The notes below the pieces were generated by a model. It ran no database searches. It saw only the letters and a program-made list of their open reading frames with translations, and was not told where the DNA came from. From assembly GCF_021535045.1 (NCBI RefSeq), contig NZ_CP091056.1, forward strand, positions 1,364,001 through 1,428,000: a DNA stretch of 64,000 bases, in the 5' to 3' direction. Below are positions 46,769-56,319 of this stretch, piece after piece. Source of the stretch: Ornithinimicrobium sp. INDO-MA30-4 (GTDB lineage Bacteria; Actinomycetota; Actinomycetes; Actinomycetales; Dermatophilaceae). Each line of letters starts with the position of its first letter. The stretch's first letter is position 1. The position numbers and the translations under genes are program-made.

Positions 46769-47654
46769 GCACCGTGAACGTCCGCCCCTCGACCAATGCT
46801 GCAGGAGCCGTGGGGTACATCCTCTACGGGCGTGACCCTGAGGTGCGCAGGGAGCTCCTCAGGGTCGGATCGACACGTGCGGCCGCGTATGCGATGTCCA
46901 TGGTCGACGGCGGGTCGACTCCGGCGGAGTTCATCGCGTGTGCTGAGGCGCACGCCGCTGCTCATGGCCGAACGAACCAACTTCAGAGCTACGTTCTGGC
47001 GTTCCACCCTGACGAGTTCGACGTGACCTCGCAGGCCGACCTTGAACGCATCCGGGACGTGGCCGTCGAACTCGCGGAACGCATGCACAGCGCTGACTAC
47101 ATGGTCGCGGTGCACTCTGATTCCGCCGGAGGTCACGGGCATGCCACATCCTGGTCATCAACCACGACAACCTCACCGGTAAGAGCCTCCAGCGGTACAC
47201 ATCGTGGAAGCACGGACTGCGCCAGTTGAACGACGAGCTGATGGCAGACGAGGGCCTGCGGGTGCTCCCCGATCCCGCGGAACCAAAGCCCGACTGGGAG
47301 CTGCGGCGCGAGGAATTCGCGCCGGGCGGATTCGAGCAGGCCCTCGGGGACAAGGTCTATGACGCACTGACCGACTCGCGCTCAACGAATCGCGAGGCGT
47401 TCGAGCACGTCCTCGCCGAGCGCGGGGTCACGCTCGCGGTGACGAACCGCGACGGTTGGAGTTACAAGATGCGCCGGGATGACAACGGGAAGCTCGGACG
47501 GAAGAAGGCCTCGGCGCTGACACCCGAATTCACAGCCGAAGGTGCTCAAGAGATCTTCGACTATCACGCACAGAAGGGACAGGCTCATGGGAGCGCTGGA
47601 CAGGATCAAGCAGGCCGACGAGCAGCAGAAGACTACGGAGCTCCTGGAGAACTT
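46765..47654 (+). CDS. MobA/VirD2-type relaxase (frameshifted; 3' end uncertain)
   Basis: Relaxase that nicks the element's oriT for conjugative mobilization. N-terminal region: A-V-G-Y-I-L-Y-G-R-D, then Y-V-L-A-F-H-P-D-E-F, and the metal-binding H-G-H-A-H-I-L-V-I-N-H after a break near 47150. It continues to G-K-S-L-Q-R-Y-T-S-W-K-H and E-F-T-A-E-G-A-Q-E-I-F. The end is unclear: one frame runs into the next gene, and one base in A/G-rich 47573-47580 would give a stop near 47654. No transport (type IV) genes are present, so the element is mobilizable rather than self-transmissible. Confidence 0.72.
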
Positions 47655-48530
47655 GATCTCACAGCACGACGCCAACATGCAGCAGATCGCGAAGCTGACG
47701 AACACCGTCGCCGACCTGACCGAGTACGTGAAGGTGATGGACGAGGAGCAGATGACGCGGCTGGATCGCCTGTCGACCTCGCGGCAGCACGAGCTTCCTC
47801 CACGCTGCCGCTCGACGCCGAGACGAAGAAGCGGCTGAACGAGATCGAGAAGACGCTGAGCGCCGTCGCGCAGCAGCTGAGCAGCAGCGAGGTCGTGAAG
47901 CTGCCCGACGGGTCCTCGGTCACCAGGGCGGACCTGGCCGCATACACGATGACACAGAAGATCAGCGAGGAGCTGAAGACGACGACTTCAGCCTCGGCTG
48001 ACCTCGCCGAGGCCGTCCGTAAGCGCGGCCACGTCCGTATCGACACGGGCAAGCTCACCGAGCACGCTGTGAAGGTACTCGATGACCGACTTGCAGAGGC
48101 TGTCGAGGTTCCCGTCCAGAGGGTCGAGAAGACCGTCGAGGGGCTCGAAGAGCGGGTGGTCAGGCTCGGCTCCGAGAAGCTCGCCGAGCTTACCGGCCGC
48201 GCCCACGAAGTGGTCAGCGCCGTCGGGCGGGCCGAGCGGCGAGTCGAGCGACTCTCGGCGAGGGTCACCTGGGCGACGGTCGGTCGTATGTGCCTTGCCC
48301 TGGTCCCGTTCACCGTCGCGTTCATCATGCTCACGGGGATGGTCGGCGGGATCACGCAGATGCTCGGCCTCGGACCGCTGCTCGGATGGGCCTGGGACTC
48401 CTTCGCCGCCGCGAGTGCCTGGTGGGCGAAGGCACTCATTGCCCTCGCCGCCCTCGGCGGATGCGCTCTGTTCGCCTGGCTGCTCTGGTGGCTCGGAAAG
48501 AAGCTGTACGAGAGCTACCGCGGCTGGTAG
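47587..48530 (+). CDS. Coiled-coil membrane protein of the mobilizable element (frameshifted)
   Basis: Starts M-G-A-L-D-R-I-K-Q-A-D-E-Q-Q. A coiled-coil region spans residues 15-200 (I-A-K-L-T-N-T-V-A-D-L-T, then A-E-T-K-K-R-L-N-E-I-E-K-T-L). The C-terminal 100 residues have two or three membrane helices (L-A-L-V-P-F-T-V-A-F-I-M-L; A-L-I-A-L-A-A-L-G-G-C-A-L). The frame breaks near 47790. Similar proteins follow relaxase genes in actinobacterial mobilizable plasmids. A coupling or anchoring role is possible but unproven. Confidence 0.62.
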
Positions 48531-48549
48531 TCGGAAGAAAAAGCGAGTG

Positions 48550-48569
48550 CCCGTAGCCGAAGCTACGGG
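48550..48569 (+). terminator. Hairpin after the mobilization operon
   Basis: CCCGTAGC, loop CGAA, GCTACGGG: a perfect eight-pair stem, 20 bases after the last stop. It lacks a clear T-run, but the place suits a terminator between convergent transcripts. Confidence 0.65.
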
Positions 48570-48579
48570 AACTCTGAAC

Positions 48580-48786
48580 TCAGTCGACGTCGGGGTCATC
48601 GCCGAACAGCTCGGCATCGGTGTCGTAATACCCGAGAAGGTCGCGCTGCTGGCGGATCAGCTCGACGGTTGCCTTGTGCAAGGCGAGCAGGTCATGGAGG
48701 TGACCCTCCTCATCGCCCATCTCGGGGTTGCCGACCCACCAGCGAAACGATTCGGCGTGGCTGTAGGCGTTGGACTCAGCACTCAT
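48580..48786 (-). CDS. Small acidic protein beside ardA
   Basis: A 68-residue protein starting M-S-A-E-S-N-A-Y-S-H-A-E-S-F-R-W-W with AAGGGAAC upstream. It is strongly acidic at the end (D-D-P-D-V-D), as are DNA mimics. No family assigned; it is 11 bases downstream of ardA and presumably co-expressed. Confidence 0.5.
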   Translation of the reverse strand: MSAESNAYSHAESFRWWVGNPEMGDEEGHLHDLLALHKATVELIRQQRDLLGYYDTDAELFGDDPDVD

Positions 48787-48797
48787 GATCGTTCCCT

Positions 48798-49351
48798 TCA
48801 CAGGTCCCTGAAGACGTACACGGAGATCGCGTCGGCTCGGACAACCGTGTAGTCGTGTTCGAGGTCGCGTGTCCAGGCAACCCAGTTGAAGTAGCGCACA
48901 AGCTCTTCCGGCGCGTCCTGCGGGATGAGGCCGATCTCCTCGGCGAGAGTCTCGGCGTAGTCCCGGAAACTGCCCCAGGTTCCGCAGAAGCGCTCTTCGA
49001 AGTCGGGAACAGACGGTAGGTCTCCGGTACCTTCGGCGACGTAGCTCCCGGAGGCCGTCCAGGCGCACAGGGCCTCGCGCTGATGCTCGGGGACCGCGAG
49101 GAGGACGCGCGCCCACTCGGCGGCTTCCGCCGGGCTCATCTCGCCCGAGGTGGGGATGTTCTCGTGGTCCATGACCCACAGCTCCTCGCATCCAGGGCGC
49201 ACGCGATGAGCGTCGCCGTGGACGTCAGCAGGGTGACTTCGTCGGCGGTCTCAGCGTCGAACCATTCGCCGACGAGGCGAGCGTTGTTGTAGCAGGCGAG
49301 ACAGCCGATCCAGGCACGGGGCGTGGTATCGGTGTTCGTTCGGGTGGTCAT
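48798..49351 (-). CDS. ardA: ArdA antirestriction protein (frameshifted)
   Basis: DNA-mimic inhibitor of type I restriction enzymes. It starts M-T-T-R-T-N-T-D-T-T-P-R-A-W-I-G-C-L-A-C-Y-N-N-A, then L-V-G-E-W-F, the ArdA N-terminus. After a break near 49195, E-E-L-W-V-M-D-H-E-N-I-P and A-E-W-A-R-V-L follow, then acidic V-A-W-T-R-D-L-E-H-D-Y-T-V-V. It would guard the element during entry. Its presence next to a type I RM system on the same element is notable. Confidence 0.85.
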
Positions 49352-49488
49352 GGCGGGTCTCCTCCGTGGTTGAGGAAAGCGGCGGGCGCGACGGGCAGTC
49401 GTGCTCGGTGAATCGACGCGCTTACGCCACGTCGCCGCTCTCAAGAGGTCTCCCGGCCACGCTCCGCGTGGCTACCCAACCAGGTGGT

Positions 49489-51040
49489 CTACCTCCAGTT
49501 GACGACGACGGACTCGGTCCTGAACCCTTGCGCCCGCGCGGCTGCGGAGAAGCGTGATCGTGGCGAGGGCGTCGATGGTCTGACGACGGAGGCCAGTGAC
49601 GCTTCCCGGAATGCTGCAGCAGGGTCATCGACGCCCAGGATCGGCGACAGCGCGCCTGCGCGGCCTTGCATGAGCTTTTCGGCTTCCAGCTCTTGGATCC
49701 GCGTTTCTGCGGCGTCCCGTACGCGCTTGAGGTCGCGTGCCTCAATGATCTCGGAATCGTAGTCGGCCTCGGCTCGCAGAATGCGCGCCCTCTGGTCGCT
49801 GATCGCCGAGTCGATGCCTGCCGCGTGCGGCCCGCCGTCCGGAACCTCGACCATCACCCTCGCGTCCTTGCGCGCAAGACGCTTGTCGATGACCGTCATG
49901 ACGAAATCGTCGATGGCCGCGCCCGAGCGGACGATGTGGCCCGCGCACTTGTAGCCGCGCGGTGCTCCGGTTACTTTCCTCCCGCACACCTCGCCGGTCT
50001 CCTCGTCGGCGTATCCGCACCGGTAGAGCCCGCTGCCGAGGTGCTTGCGCTTGGTCGAGCCGGATGTATTCGTCACCCGCTCCGTGTCATCGAGGACCTG
50101 CTGCGCCTTCCACCACGTCTCATCGCTAACGATCCGCTCCACTGCCCCCGGATAGGCTCTCCAGCGTCATCACGGAGGATCTGCGCCTTCCACATCCGAC
50201 GACGCTTCCCATCCGCCTGGGCGAACTTCGGCGTGTACGTGCTGAGGGCCGCGTAGCGCGGGTTCCGCAGAATGCCCAGCACGGTCGAGGGAGACCACGG
50301 ACCGTCCTCGACGATCGGCCGGGGTTCGAGGCCTTGCTGCTCGCGGGCTGCCGCGCGTTCGACACTCACGGTGTGCGTGTGCTTGGGCAGTGGTGTGATC
50401 CCATCAATCTCCTCGACGCCACTGAGAGCCCGGGCAGGGAACGCAACGACTCGGGGTGCTCGACCCTCGTGAACAGGTCGTAGATCGCCCTCACGGCCTC
50501 AGCCTCGTGGCGGATTACCTCGCCGTCTACGGCGTAGCCGAGCGGTCGCATGCCCTTCGGAGCGCGCCCCTGCATGGCGCGCTGCCTCTGCGCCGCGGAT
50601 TGACGGGCGCTCTTGCGCTCCATCTCAGCACGCGCCACGGCGGCCTTGATGCGTGCATACATGCGCCCGCCGTCGGTGGAGAGGTCCGCGTCGCCGTTGG
50701 CCGTGACGAGGGCGAGGCCGCGCAGCTCGGCGGCGTCGATCCAGTCCTCCAGCTGCCGGGGCTGCCTGGTTAGCCTATCGAGGTCGTAGCAGATGATCGA
50801 GTCGAACCGTCCGAGCAGGTAGTCGGCAACCATGCGGTCATAGTCGGGGCGTACCGCGGTGCGGTCGGTGGCGCTCTTCGACTGGTCAACGTAGGTCTCG
50901 ACTACCTCCCAACGCCGGAATCGTGCAAGGTTCTCGCAGTCCTCGCGCTGGCGGTCGATAGCGAGCCCGTCCATCTCGCGATCCTGTGAGATTCGGAGGT
51001 AGATGGCTGCCTTGCGGGGCGCGGTGGAACGCTCGTTCAT
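49489..51040 (-). CDS. Large serine integrase (frameshifted)
   Basis: Site-specific serine recombinase of about 515 residues. Nucleophile S18 lies in A-I-Y-L-R-I-S-Q-D. The catalytic domain also has C-Y-D-L-D-R-L-T-R-Q-P. The recombinase domain has G-M-R-P-L-G-Y and S-P-S-T-V-L-G-I-L-R-N-P-R-Y-A. The zinc ribbon is G-L-Y-R-C-G-Y through C-G-R-K-V and K-C-A-G-H. A coiled coil and T-E-S-V-V-V-N-W end it. Breaks near 50380, 50150 and 49560. The only recombinase in the window, so the candidate enzyme for the ychF-tail junctions. No att site is adjacent to it. Confidence 0.88.
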
Positions 51041-51077
51041 GTAGCCAGACTACACTATGACGTAAGTTCCGTCCGTA

Positions 51078-51098
51078 ACTGATGATGTCACCATCAGT
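51078..51098. promoter_or_regulatory. Dyad between the integrase and the divergent small gene
   Basis: ACTGATG, seven bases, CATCAGT: perfect seven-base arms in the 118-base divergent gap. It is a candidate operator for a regulator not identified here. Confidence 0.55.
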
Positions 51099-51158
51099 GT
51101 GCACAGTGGTAGAGTTGCACCATCTGACCAAACGCACAAGACGCCCCAGGAGACACCC

Positions 51159-51635
51159 ATGCCGCAGCTGACGCTCAGCTTCCCCGACCTTGCCGAGCAC
51201 GCAAGCCGAGTCCACCCCGAGCTTAGGACGCTCGTTCAGGAATTCGCCGAGACCGACCGCGCCCGGTTCACAGAGTCAGCGTCACTGTGTGAGACGTGGA
51301 TTGACCCCGAATTCAAGAAACTACTCAACACTCTTCAACTCGATGGCCGGCTGCCTAACATCGATACAAACATCGACGCCAACAATGATTTCAAGCGCGT
51401 CTTGACGTTTACGTTGCCGGAGGGCGGCGAGACTACGGATGTCCGCGATATCATCCAGCATGCATGGGCGGCAACGGTCGACACATACGCGGGCGCCCTC
51501 TACCACCGAGCGAAAGAGATCGCGGCAGGAAACTCGAACTCGAGCTGGACCCCGACCAAGCCACGAGCGCCCCCCTCTCTAGAGCGTAGGTCCACGTCAG
51601 GGCCTATTTCTCTGTCGAAGCGGTGTGAGGGGTAG
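51159..51635 (+). CDS. Hypothetical protein divergent from the integrase
   Basis: Starts ATG 51159 with CAGGAGA upstream. About 140-158 residues; I see L-T-L-S-F-P-D-L-A-E-H-A-S-R-V, mainly helical, and no family. A frame slip near 51535 would give a natural acidic end (L-E-L-E-L-D-P-D-Q-A) with stop near 51588. Its place between integrase and RM genes is the only hint. Confidence 0.5.
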   Translation: MPQLTLSFPDLAEHASRVHPELRTLVQEFAETDRARFTESASLCETWIDPEFKKLLNTLQLDGRLPNIDTNIDANNDFKRVLTFTLPEGGETTDVRDIIQHAWAATVDTYAGALYHRAKEIAAGNSNSSWTPTKPRAPPSLERRSTSGPISLSKRCEG

Positions 51636-51701
51636 AGGAGCTCGTCGAGCGCGCAATGGGCAAAGGCAGCGAAGCCGTCTACTCCGACGGCGACGACGCG
51701 A

Positions 51702-52901
51702 TCAAGCTCTGGCACGCCCAGCCGACGACATAAGCCGGTCGGCGTAGCCGATGAGACTGGTGATCAGCATGAGAACCTGGATGCAGTTGCGCTTACTGAA
51801 CTGACGCGAGGAGACGCCATGCACGCTCGCGTGGCGCGAGTAGTAGTTCGGCACCTTGTCGCCCTTGTGCTTCCAGAACTGCTCGTGGGCGTTCCAGATC
51901 GGCAGCCAGACCATCGCCTCGTGGACACCCATCTCGTCGATGGCGGCCGGCACGTCCGCGCCCTTCTTCCGATTCGTGATGAGGCGTCGGGCGGCCTGGT
52001 CGGGGTAGAAGCGGTAGATGATCGTGTCGAGCGTGACGGTGAACATCGCCTGGGCCGAGCGGAAGTGTCCAGAACGCATCGCGCCGAGCCCGTCGAGTAC
52101 GAACTTCAGCTCGTCGCCGACTACGTCGCGGTTCGCCTGCTCAAGAACGGTAGCGCAGTCGTCGGTGATCGACTCGTAACAGTCACCCAGCACCCGCCGA
52201 CGGCCCGAGCGGTCCTGTGCCCGGAGCAGGCGGAGCGCTGTGCGGCCGCGAGGCACCAGGTAGAGCGGGATGCCCTCCTGCTCGAGGAACTCATGCACTT
52301 GATAGGCCTTGATCTCGTCTGCGTGGCTCCTCAGATTAGGCGGGAGGAGCGCACGGTTGAACCCGCGCAGCATCTGCGGGTCGAAGAGCGGCTTCAGGGA
52401 GCCGCGCAGCCCCTCGAGCATCGCGGCCTGCTGGCTCGCGATCTGCTTGAGCATCGGCTCGATCGCTGGGCTGACTCCGACGCCCTTCAGCGCCGGGAAG
52501 TCGATCATCGGAGCCGTGAACGTCGGTAGGCTCGCCACGATCGACGCCACCTGCGACTGGACTCGCTCGTTGTACGGCTCGAGCGCATTCTTGACCAGCA
52601 CGTCGTAGTCAGGCAGCGCCGACTTCATCTGCTCCTGGAGGCGTCGGTTCAGCGGCCCCATGATGTCCCGCGCGTACGCCGAGGTGCCCGGGATCATCGC
52701 CTTCATCTGCTCTCGGATGGGCGCGACCATCTTCGCGACGGCGGCATCCATGCTGGGCATCAAAGACTGCGCGAACCTTGGCGGCAGTCGAAGCCTAGCC
52801 CCGACGTCCGCAGCAGAGTCTCCGTCTTGCTCGCTCTCCGAGTTGCGTTCCCTCTCTTGGGCAGGCTTGAGATCGTCCTCACGGTCATCGTCGTGTGTCA
52901 C
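51702..52901 (-). CDS. Hypothetical protein downstream of hsdR
   Basis: An intact 399-residue protein. The first 30 residues are acidic; then a repetitive helical region (M-D-A-A-V-A-K-M-V-A-P-I-R-E-Q-M-K-A-M) follows. A more conserved-looking C-terminal half has Y-E-S-I-T-D-D-C-A-T-V-L and W-L-P-I-W-N-A-H-E-Q-F-W. No family recognised. It is 85 bases after hsdR on the same strand, so a type I RM accessory is plausible. Confidence 0.55.
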   Translation of the reverse strand: MTHDDDREDDLKPAQERERNSESEQDGDSAADVGARLRLPPRFAQSLMPSMDAAVAKMVAPIREQMKAMIPGTSAYARDIMGPLNRRLQEQMKSALPDYDVLVKNALEPYNERVQSQVASIVASLPTFTAPMIDFPALKGVGVSPAIEPMLKQIASQQAAMLEGLRGSLKPLFDPQMLRGFNRALLPPNLRSHADEIKAYQVHEFLEQEGIPLYLVPRGRTALRLLRAQDRSGRRRVLGDCYESITDDCATVLEQANRDVVGDELKFVLDGLGAMRSGHFRSAQAMFTVTLDTIIYRFYPDQAARRLITNRKKGADVPAAIDEMGVHEAMVWLPIWNAHEQFWKHKGDKVPNYYSRHASVHGVSSRQFSKRNCIQVLMLITSLIGYADRLMSSAGRARA

Positions 52902-52986
52902 GACACTCTCCTGGTCGCCACGCTCGCTCGAACCGACGTTGCATCATCGAGACCGTTGTCGGCACTCTCAGAGACTCTTGGGCGCT

Positions 52987-55900
52987 CTACATCGCTGAGT
53001 CGGTGGCACCCAGTTGTGCGGCCACTTGAGAGGCGAAGGTCGGATCGACGTGGATGCGGGCGACGACGTCGTCAGCGATCTTGTCCACATCAAGAGGCCC
53101 GTCTGGGCCGTCGTACTCCACCGACTGCGCGGGCCACTGGAAATCGACCCGCGGGGTGTAGGCGCTCTCTCCGTCGTCGCCGTAGGCAGTGAGGACATGA
53201 TCAAAGACAAGCCGCACCTTCGAGGAGAAGATATCGAGCGTGTAGGGCGTCTCGGGCAGCTCTTGGTCCAGGACTCGTCGGATCGTGCTGTCGACGTCAT
53301 TCATCACGTCGACCTTGCGACGCCAGTCCTGGACGAGCTTCTCGTGGAGGTGCACGAGAAGCTTCTGGGCGCTGGCCTTGACGGTCTCACGCTCCTCGTC
53401 AGTCAGGACGGGATTGGGTTGGGTGAGCAGGTCGAAGATCGCCAGCTCCTCCTCTGTCAGATCCTCGCGAGCGGATCGCTCCTCCTCATGGGTCAGAGTC
53501 TTCGACAGCTCGATGAGGCGGCGGAGGTACTCGTCGATGTTCACACTGCCCGCGTTGTAATCATTGATGAGCTGTTCGATCCGCTCCACAAGTTCGTATC
53601 GGGTCGGGTTCCGCGTCGCCGATGCGATGGCCTGCTGGCGCAACAGCTGCGCCAGTCGGTCGGTCTCGGCTCGTTCCCGTCCGGCGAGCTTGGCCGACAG
53701 ACCTTCGAAGTCGATCTGTGACAGGTCAATGAGCGGATCGGGTTTGGTCCCCTCGGCAGCGGCTCGGATGACATATTCCTCGGCACCTACGGAGCGGTCG
53801 AGCAGCGCGTCCACCGCATCCATGACCGAACCGAGGTCCGCCTCGGCCGGCCGTGTGACCTCCGCGATGCGCTCGGCGAGCACCCTGATCGCTGCGACGT
53901 TGCGTTGCTGCGCAGCAGCCTTGGGGTCGGGCAGGAGGGCCTTGAAGAGCTTCCGCACCTGGCGTGCCTTCTGCTGGAAGTCGGTGCGTGTGCCCTCGTC
54001 GACGAGTAGCGCCTCGACAGCTGCGTCGCGCTTGGCGACGTGGTCGAATCCTTCGGCGTCGCGCATCGCAGCAAGGTCGACTCCGACGCCGGTGCAGAAG
54101 GCGAACAGGTCGGCCACGGCAGCGTTCAGCTCGGCGGCGAGGGCGTCGATAATTTCGATCGGTGAGTCGCCGGCGTTCGCGGCCCCGTAGATCGCCAACG
54201 CCTTCTCCAGGTTCCGGAAGACACCGACGTAGTCGACGATCAACCCGTTGTCCTTCTCCGGGAAGACCCGGTTGGCCCTGGCGATCGTCTGCATCAACGT
54301 ATGATTACGCATCGGCCGGTCGAGGTAGACCGTCGAGACACTGGGCGCGTCGAAGCCGGTCATCCACATCGCGCAGACGAACACGAGCCGCAGCGGGTCC
54401 TGGGCGTCCTTAAACTTCTCGGCCAGGTCCTCGCGGATCATCCGCTCGCGGTGCGGTCGGATGTCGAGGCCCTGTTCGTCAAGCATCTTCAGCTCGTTCT
54501 GGCTCTGCGAGACCACGACCGCCATGTCGGTGGTCTCCATGAGCTCGATCCGCGATGCCAGCCACGGACGCTCGAGCTCTGGCAACGCGTCATGCTCCGC
54601 CTTCAGGTCAGCCAGATGCTCGGTCCAGGCTTCTCGGACGAGGTTGTACATCCGCACGGCTGCGGCCTTGTCGAGCCCGACGTACATCGCCTTGCCGGTG
54701 AAGCCCCGGCCGACGAAGTGGGTCACGAGGTCCTTGGCGATCGTCTTCAGGCGCTCAGGACGTGTCAGCAGCGTGTATTGCGTACCGAACGCCCGAGCGA
54801 GCTGGCCCTCGGCGTCCTCGTCGAGCTCGGCCTCCTCGAGGAGTTCGTTGAGTTCCTCGGAGAAATTCTCGTTGACCAGCTGCAGCTCGGGAATGCGGTT
54901 CTCGTAGTACAACGGGACCGTCGCGCCGTCCTCGATCGCGTCGCGGAAGTTGTAGACGCTGACGTAGTCACCGAACTGCTCGCGCGTGGCCTGCTCCTCA
55001 CCGGCGATCAGCGGTGTGCCGGTGAAGCCCATCATCGAGGCGTTCGGTAGCGCAGTGCGCATGTTCAGGGCGAGTGTGTCGTACTGGCTTCGGTGCGCCT
55101 CGTCGGTGATGACGATGACATCCGAACGGGTTGAGAGAACCGGCATCTGCCGCTCCCCCAACGCCTTCGACGGCTGGAACTTGTGGATCAACGTGAACAC
55201 GTACCGGTGGTCAGCCGCCAGCAGCTCACGCAGGTGCGCCACGGAGTCTGCGTGCACCCTGGCCTCGGGCGAGATCGCCCCGGCGTCGGCGAACTCCCCG
55301 TGGAGCTGAGTGTCGAGCTCGGTGCGGTCGGTGACCATGACAAACGTCCACCTGCCCGGCACCCGTCGCAGCACCTTCTGGCTGAACCACAGCATCGACA
55401 GCGACTTGCCCGAGCCCTGGGTATGCCAGAAGACTCCCAGGCGCTTGTCCTGCTCAGCACGCGCCCGGTGCAGGTTCTCGATCGCGGCGTTGACTCCGAG
55501 GAACTGGTGGGATCGCGCGAGAACCTTGATCAGGCCACCGGGCCGCTCCATGTACGCGACGAAGTTCTCTAGTAGGTCTAGAAGAACGGACGGGTCGCAG
55601 GTACCTCGAAGCGCAGTCTCCAGGGCGACCGCACCGCGGGTGCCGTGGGCGTCGATGATCTTCCAGTCGTTGAAGAACTCCCACGGCGCGTAAGTTGACC
55701 CGACCTTCGCCTGGCTTCCATTGGACAGCAACACGAAGCAGTTAGGGATGAATAGCTGCGGGATGGTGTCGCGGTAGTCGGTCAAGTTGTTGTCGTAGGC
55801 CGCCTTGACCGACTCGTTGGGCTCCTTGAACTCCATCAGCACTAGCGGTACCCCGTTGACGAACAGCGCCAGATCCAGCCGCCGGCTGTGCAGGTTGCCC

Positions 55901-56319
55901 TTGACCCACATCTGCTGCACCGCCAGCAAGTCATTGTTCGACGGATCCTTGAAGTCGAGGAACCGTAAGGTCTCAATCTGCTTCGTGCCCTGGTCGTCAG
56001 TCCACTCCGCCAGATAGCCGTCACGCAGCAGGTCATGGACTTCCCGATTGGCGCGGACCCGGTCCATGGCTGTGCGGTCCTTCGTCAGCACCTCGATCGC
56101 CTCGTTGATAGCGATATCGGGCACGTATTCAGAGTTGATCTTGCGCATAGCAAGCCGCAGCCGGTGAACGAGCACGACATCACGTTGGGAGTCGCGCCCC
56201 AGGCTGCCCTCGGGTCCCAAGATCTCCTGGAAGGCGTCGACTGGAGTCCAGCCGAGCTCCGCCAGAAGCTCGATGCTCGGCTTCTCGACGTACCGGTACT
56301 CAGGACCCGTGGGAGTCAT
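52987..56319 (-). CDS. hsdR: Type I restriction enzyme R subunit
   Basis: Intact 1110-residue endonuclease/translocase. The PD-(D/E)xK nuclease part is D-L-A-L-F-V-N-G-V-P-L-V-L-M-E-F-K-E-P at about residue 160. Helicase motifs: G-S-G-K-S-L-S-M-L-W-F at about 305, D-E-A-H-R-S-Q at about 405, F-T-G-T-P, and M-T-G-F-D-A-P-S-V-S-T-V-Y-L-D-R-P near 670. The start shares a base with the hsdS stop (TAATG). Forms the HsdR2M2S complex. Confidence 0.95.
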   Translation of the reverse strand: MTPTGPEYRYVEKPSIELLAELGWTPVDAFQEILGPEGSLGRDSQRDVVLVHRLRLAMRKINSEYVPDIAINEAIEVLTKDRTAMDRVRANREVHDLLRDGYLAEWTDDQGTKQIETLRFLDFKDPSNNDLLAVQQMWVKGNLHSRRLDLALFVNGVPLVLMEFKEPNESVKAAYDNNLTDYRDTIPQLFIPNCFVLLSNGSQAKVGSTYAPWEFFNDWKIIDAHGTRGAVALETALRGTCDPSVLLDLLENFVAYMERPGGLIKVLARSHQFLGVNAAIENLHRARAEQDKRLGVFWHTQGSGKSLSMLWFSQKVLRRVPGRWTFVMVTDRTELDTQLHGEFADAGAISPEARVHADSVAHLRELLAADHRYVFTLIHKFQPSKALGERQMPVLSTRSDVIVITDEAHRSQYDTLALNMRTALPNASMMGFTGTPLIAGEEQATREQFGDYVSVYNFRDAIEDGATVPLYYENRIPELQLVNENFSEELNELLEEAELDEDAEGQLARAFGTQYTLLTRPERLKTIAKDLVTHFVGRGFTGKAMYVGLDKAAAVRMYNLVREAWTEHLADLKAEHDALPELERPWLASRIELMETTDMAVVVSQSQNELKMLDEQGLDIRPHRERMIREDLAEKFKDAQDPLRLVFVCAMWMTGFDAPSVSTVYLDRPMRNHTLMQTIARANRVFPEKDNGLIVDYVGVFRNLEKALAIYGAANAGDSPIEIIDALAAELNAAVADLFAFCTGVGVDLAAMRDAEGFDHVAKRDAAVEALLVDEGTRTDFQQKARQVRKLFKALLPDPKAAAQQRNVAAIRVLAERIAEVTRPAEADLGSVMDAVDALLDRSVGAEEYVIRAAAEGTKPDPLIDLSQIDFEGLSAKLAGRERAETDRLAQLLRQQAIASATRNPTRYELVERIEQLINDYNAGSVNIDEYLRRLIELSKTLTHEEERSAREDLTEEELAIFDLLTQPNPVLTDEERETVKASAQKLLVHLHEKLVQDWRRKVDVMNDVDSTIRRVLDQELPETPYTLDIFSSKVRLVFDHVLTAYGDDGESAYTPRVDFQWPAQSVEYDGPDGPLDVDKIADDVVARIHVDPTFASQVAAQLGATDSAM

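Noticed and set aside
46765..48530. Relaxase fused to the coiled-coil membrane protein
   Set aside because: The fused frame exists only because of missing bases; a separate start (ATG 47587) and a natural coiled-coil N-terminus support two genes.
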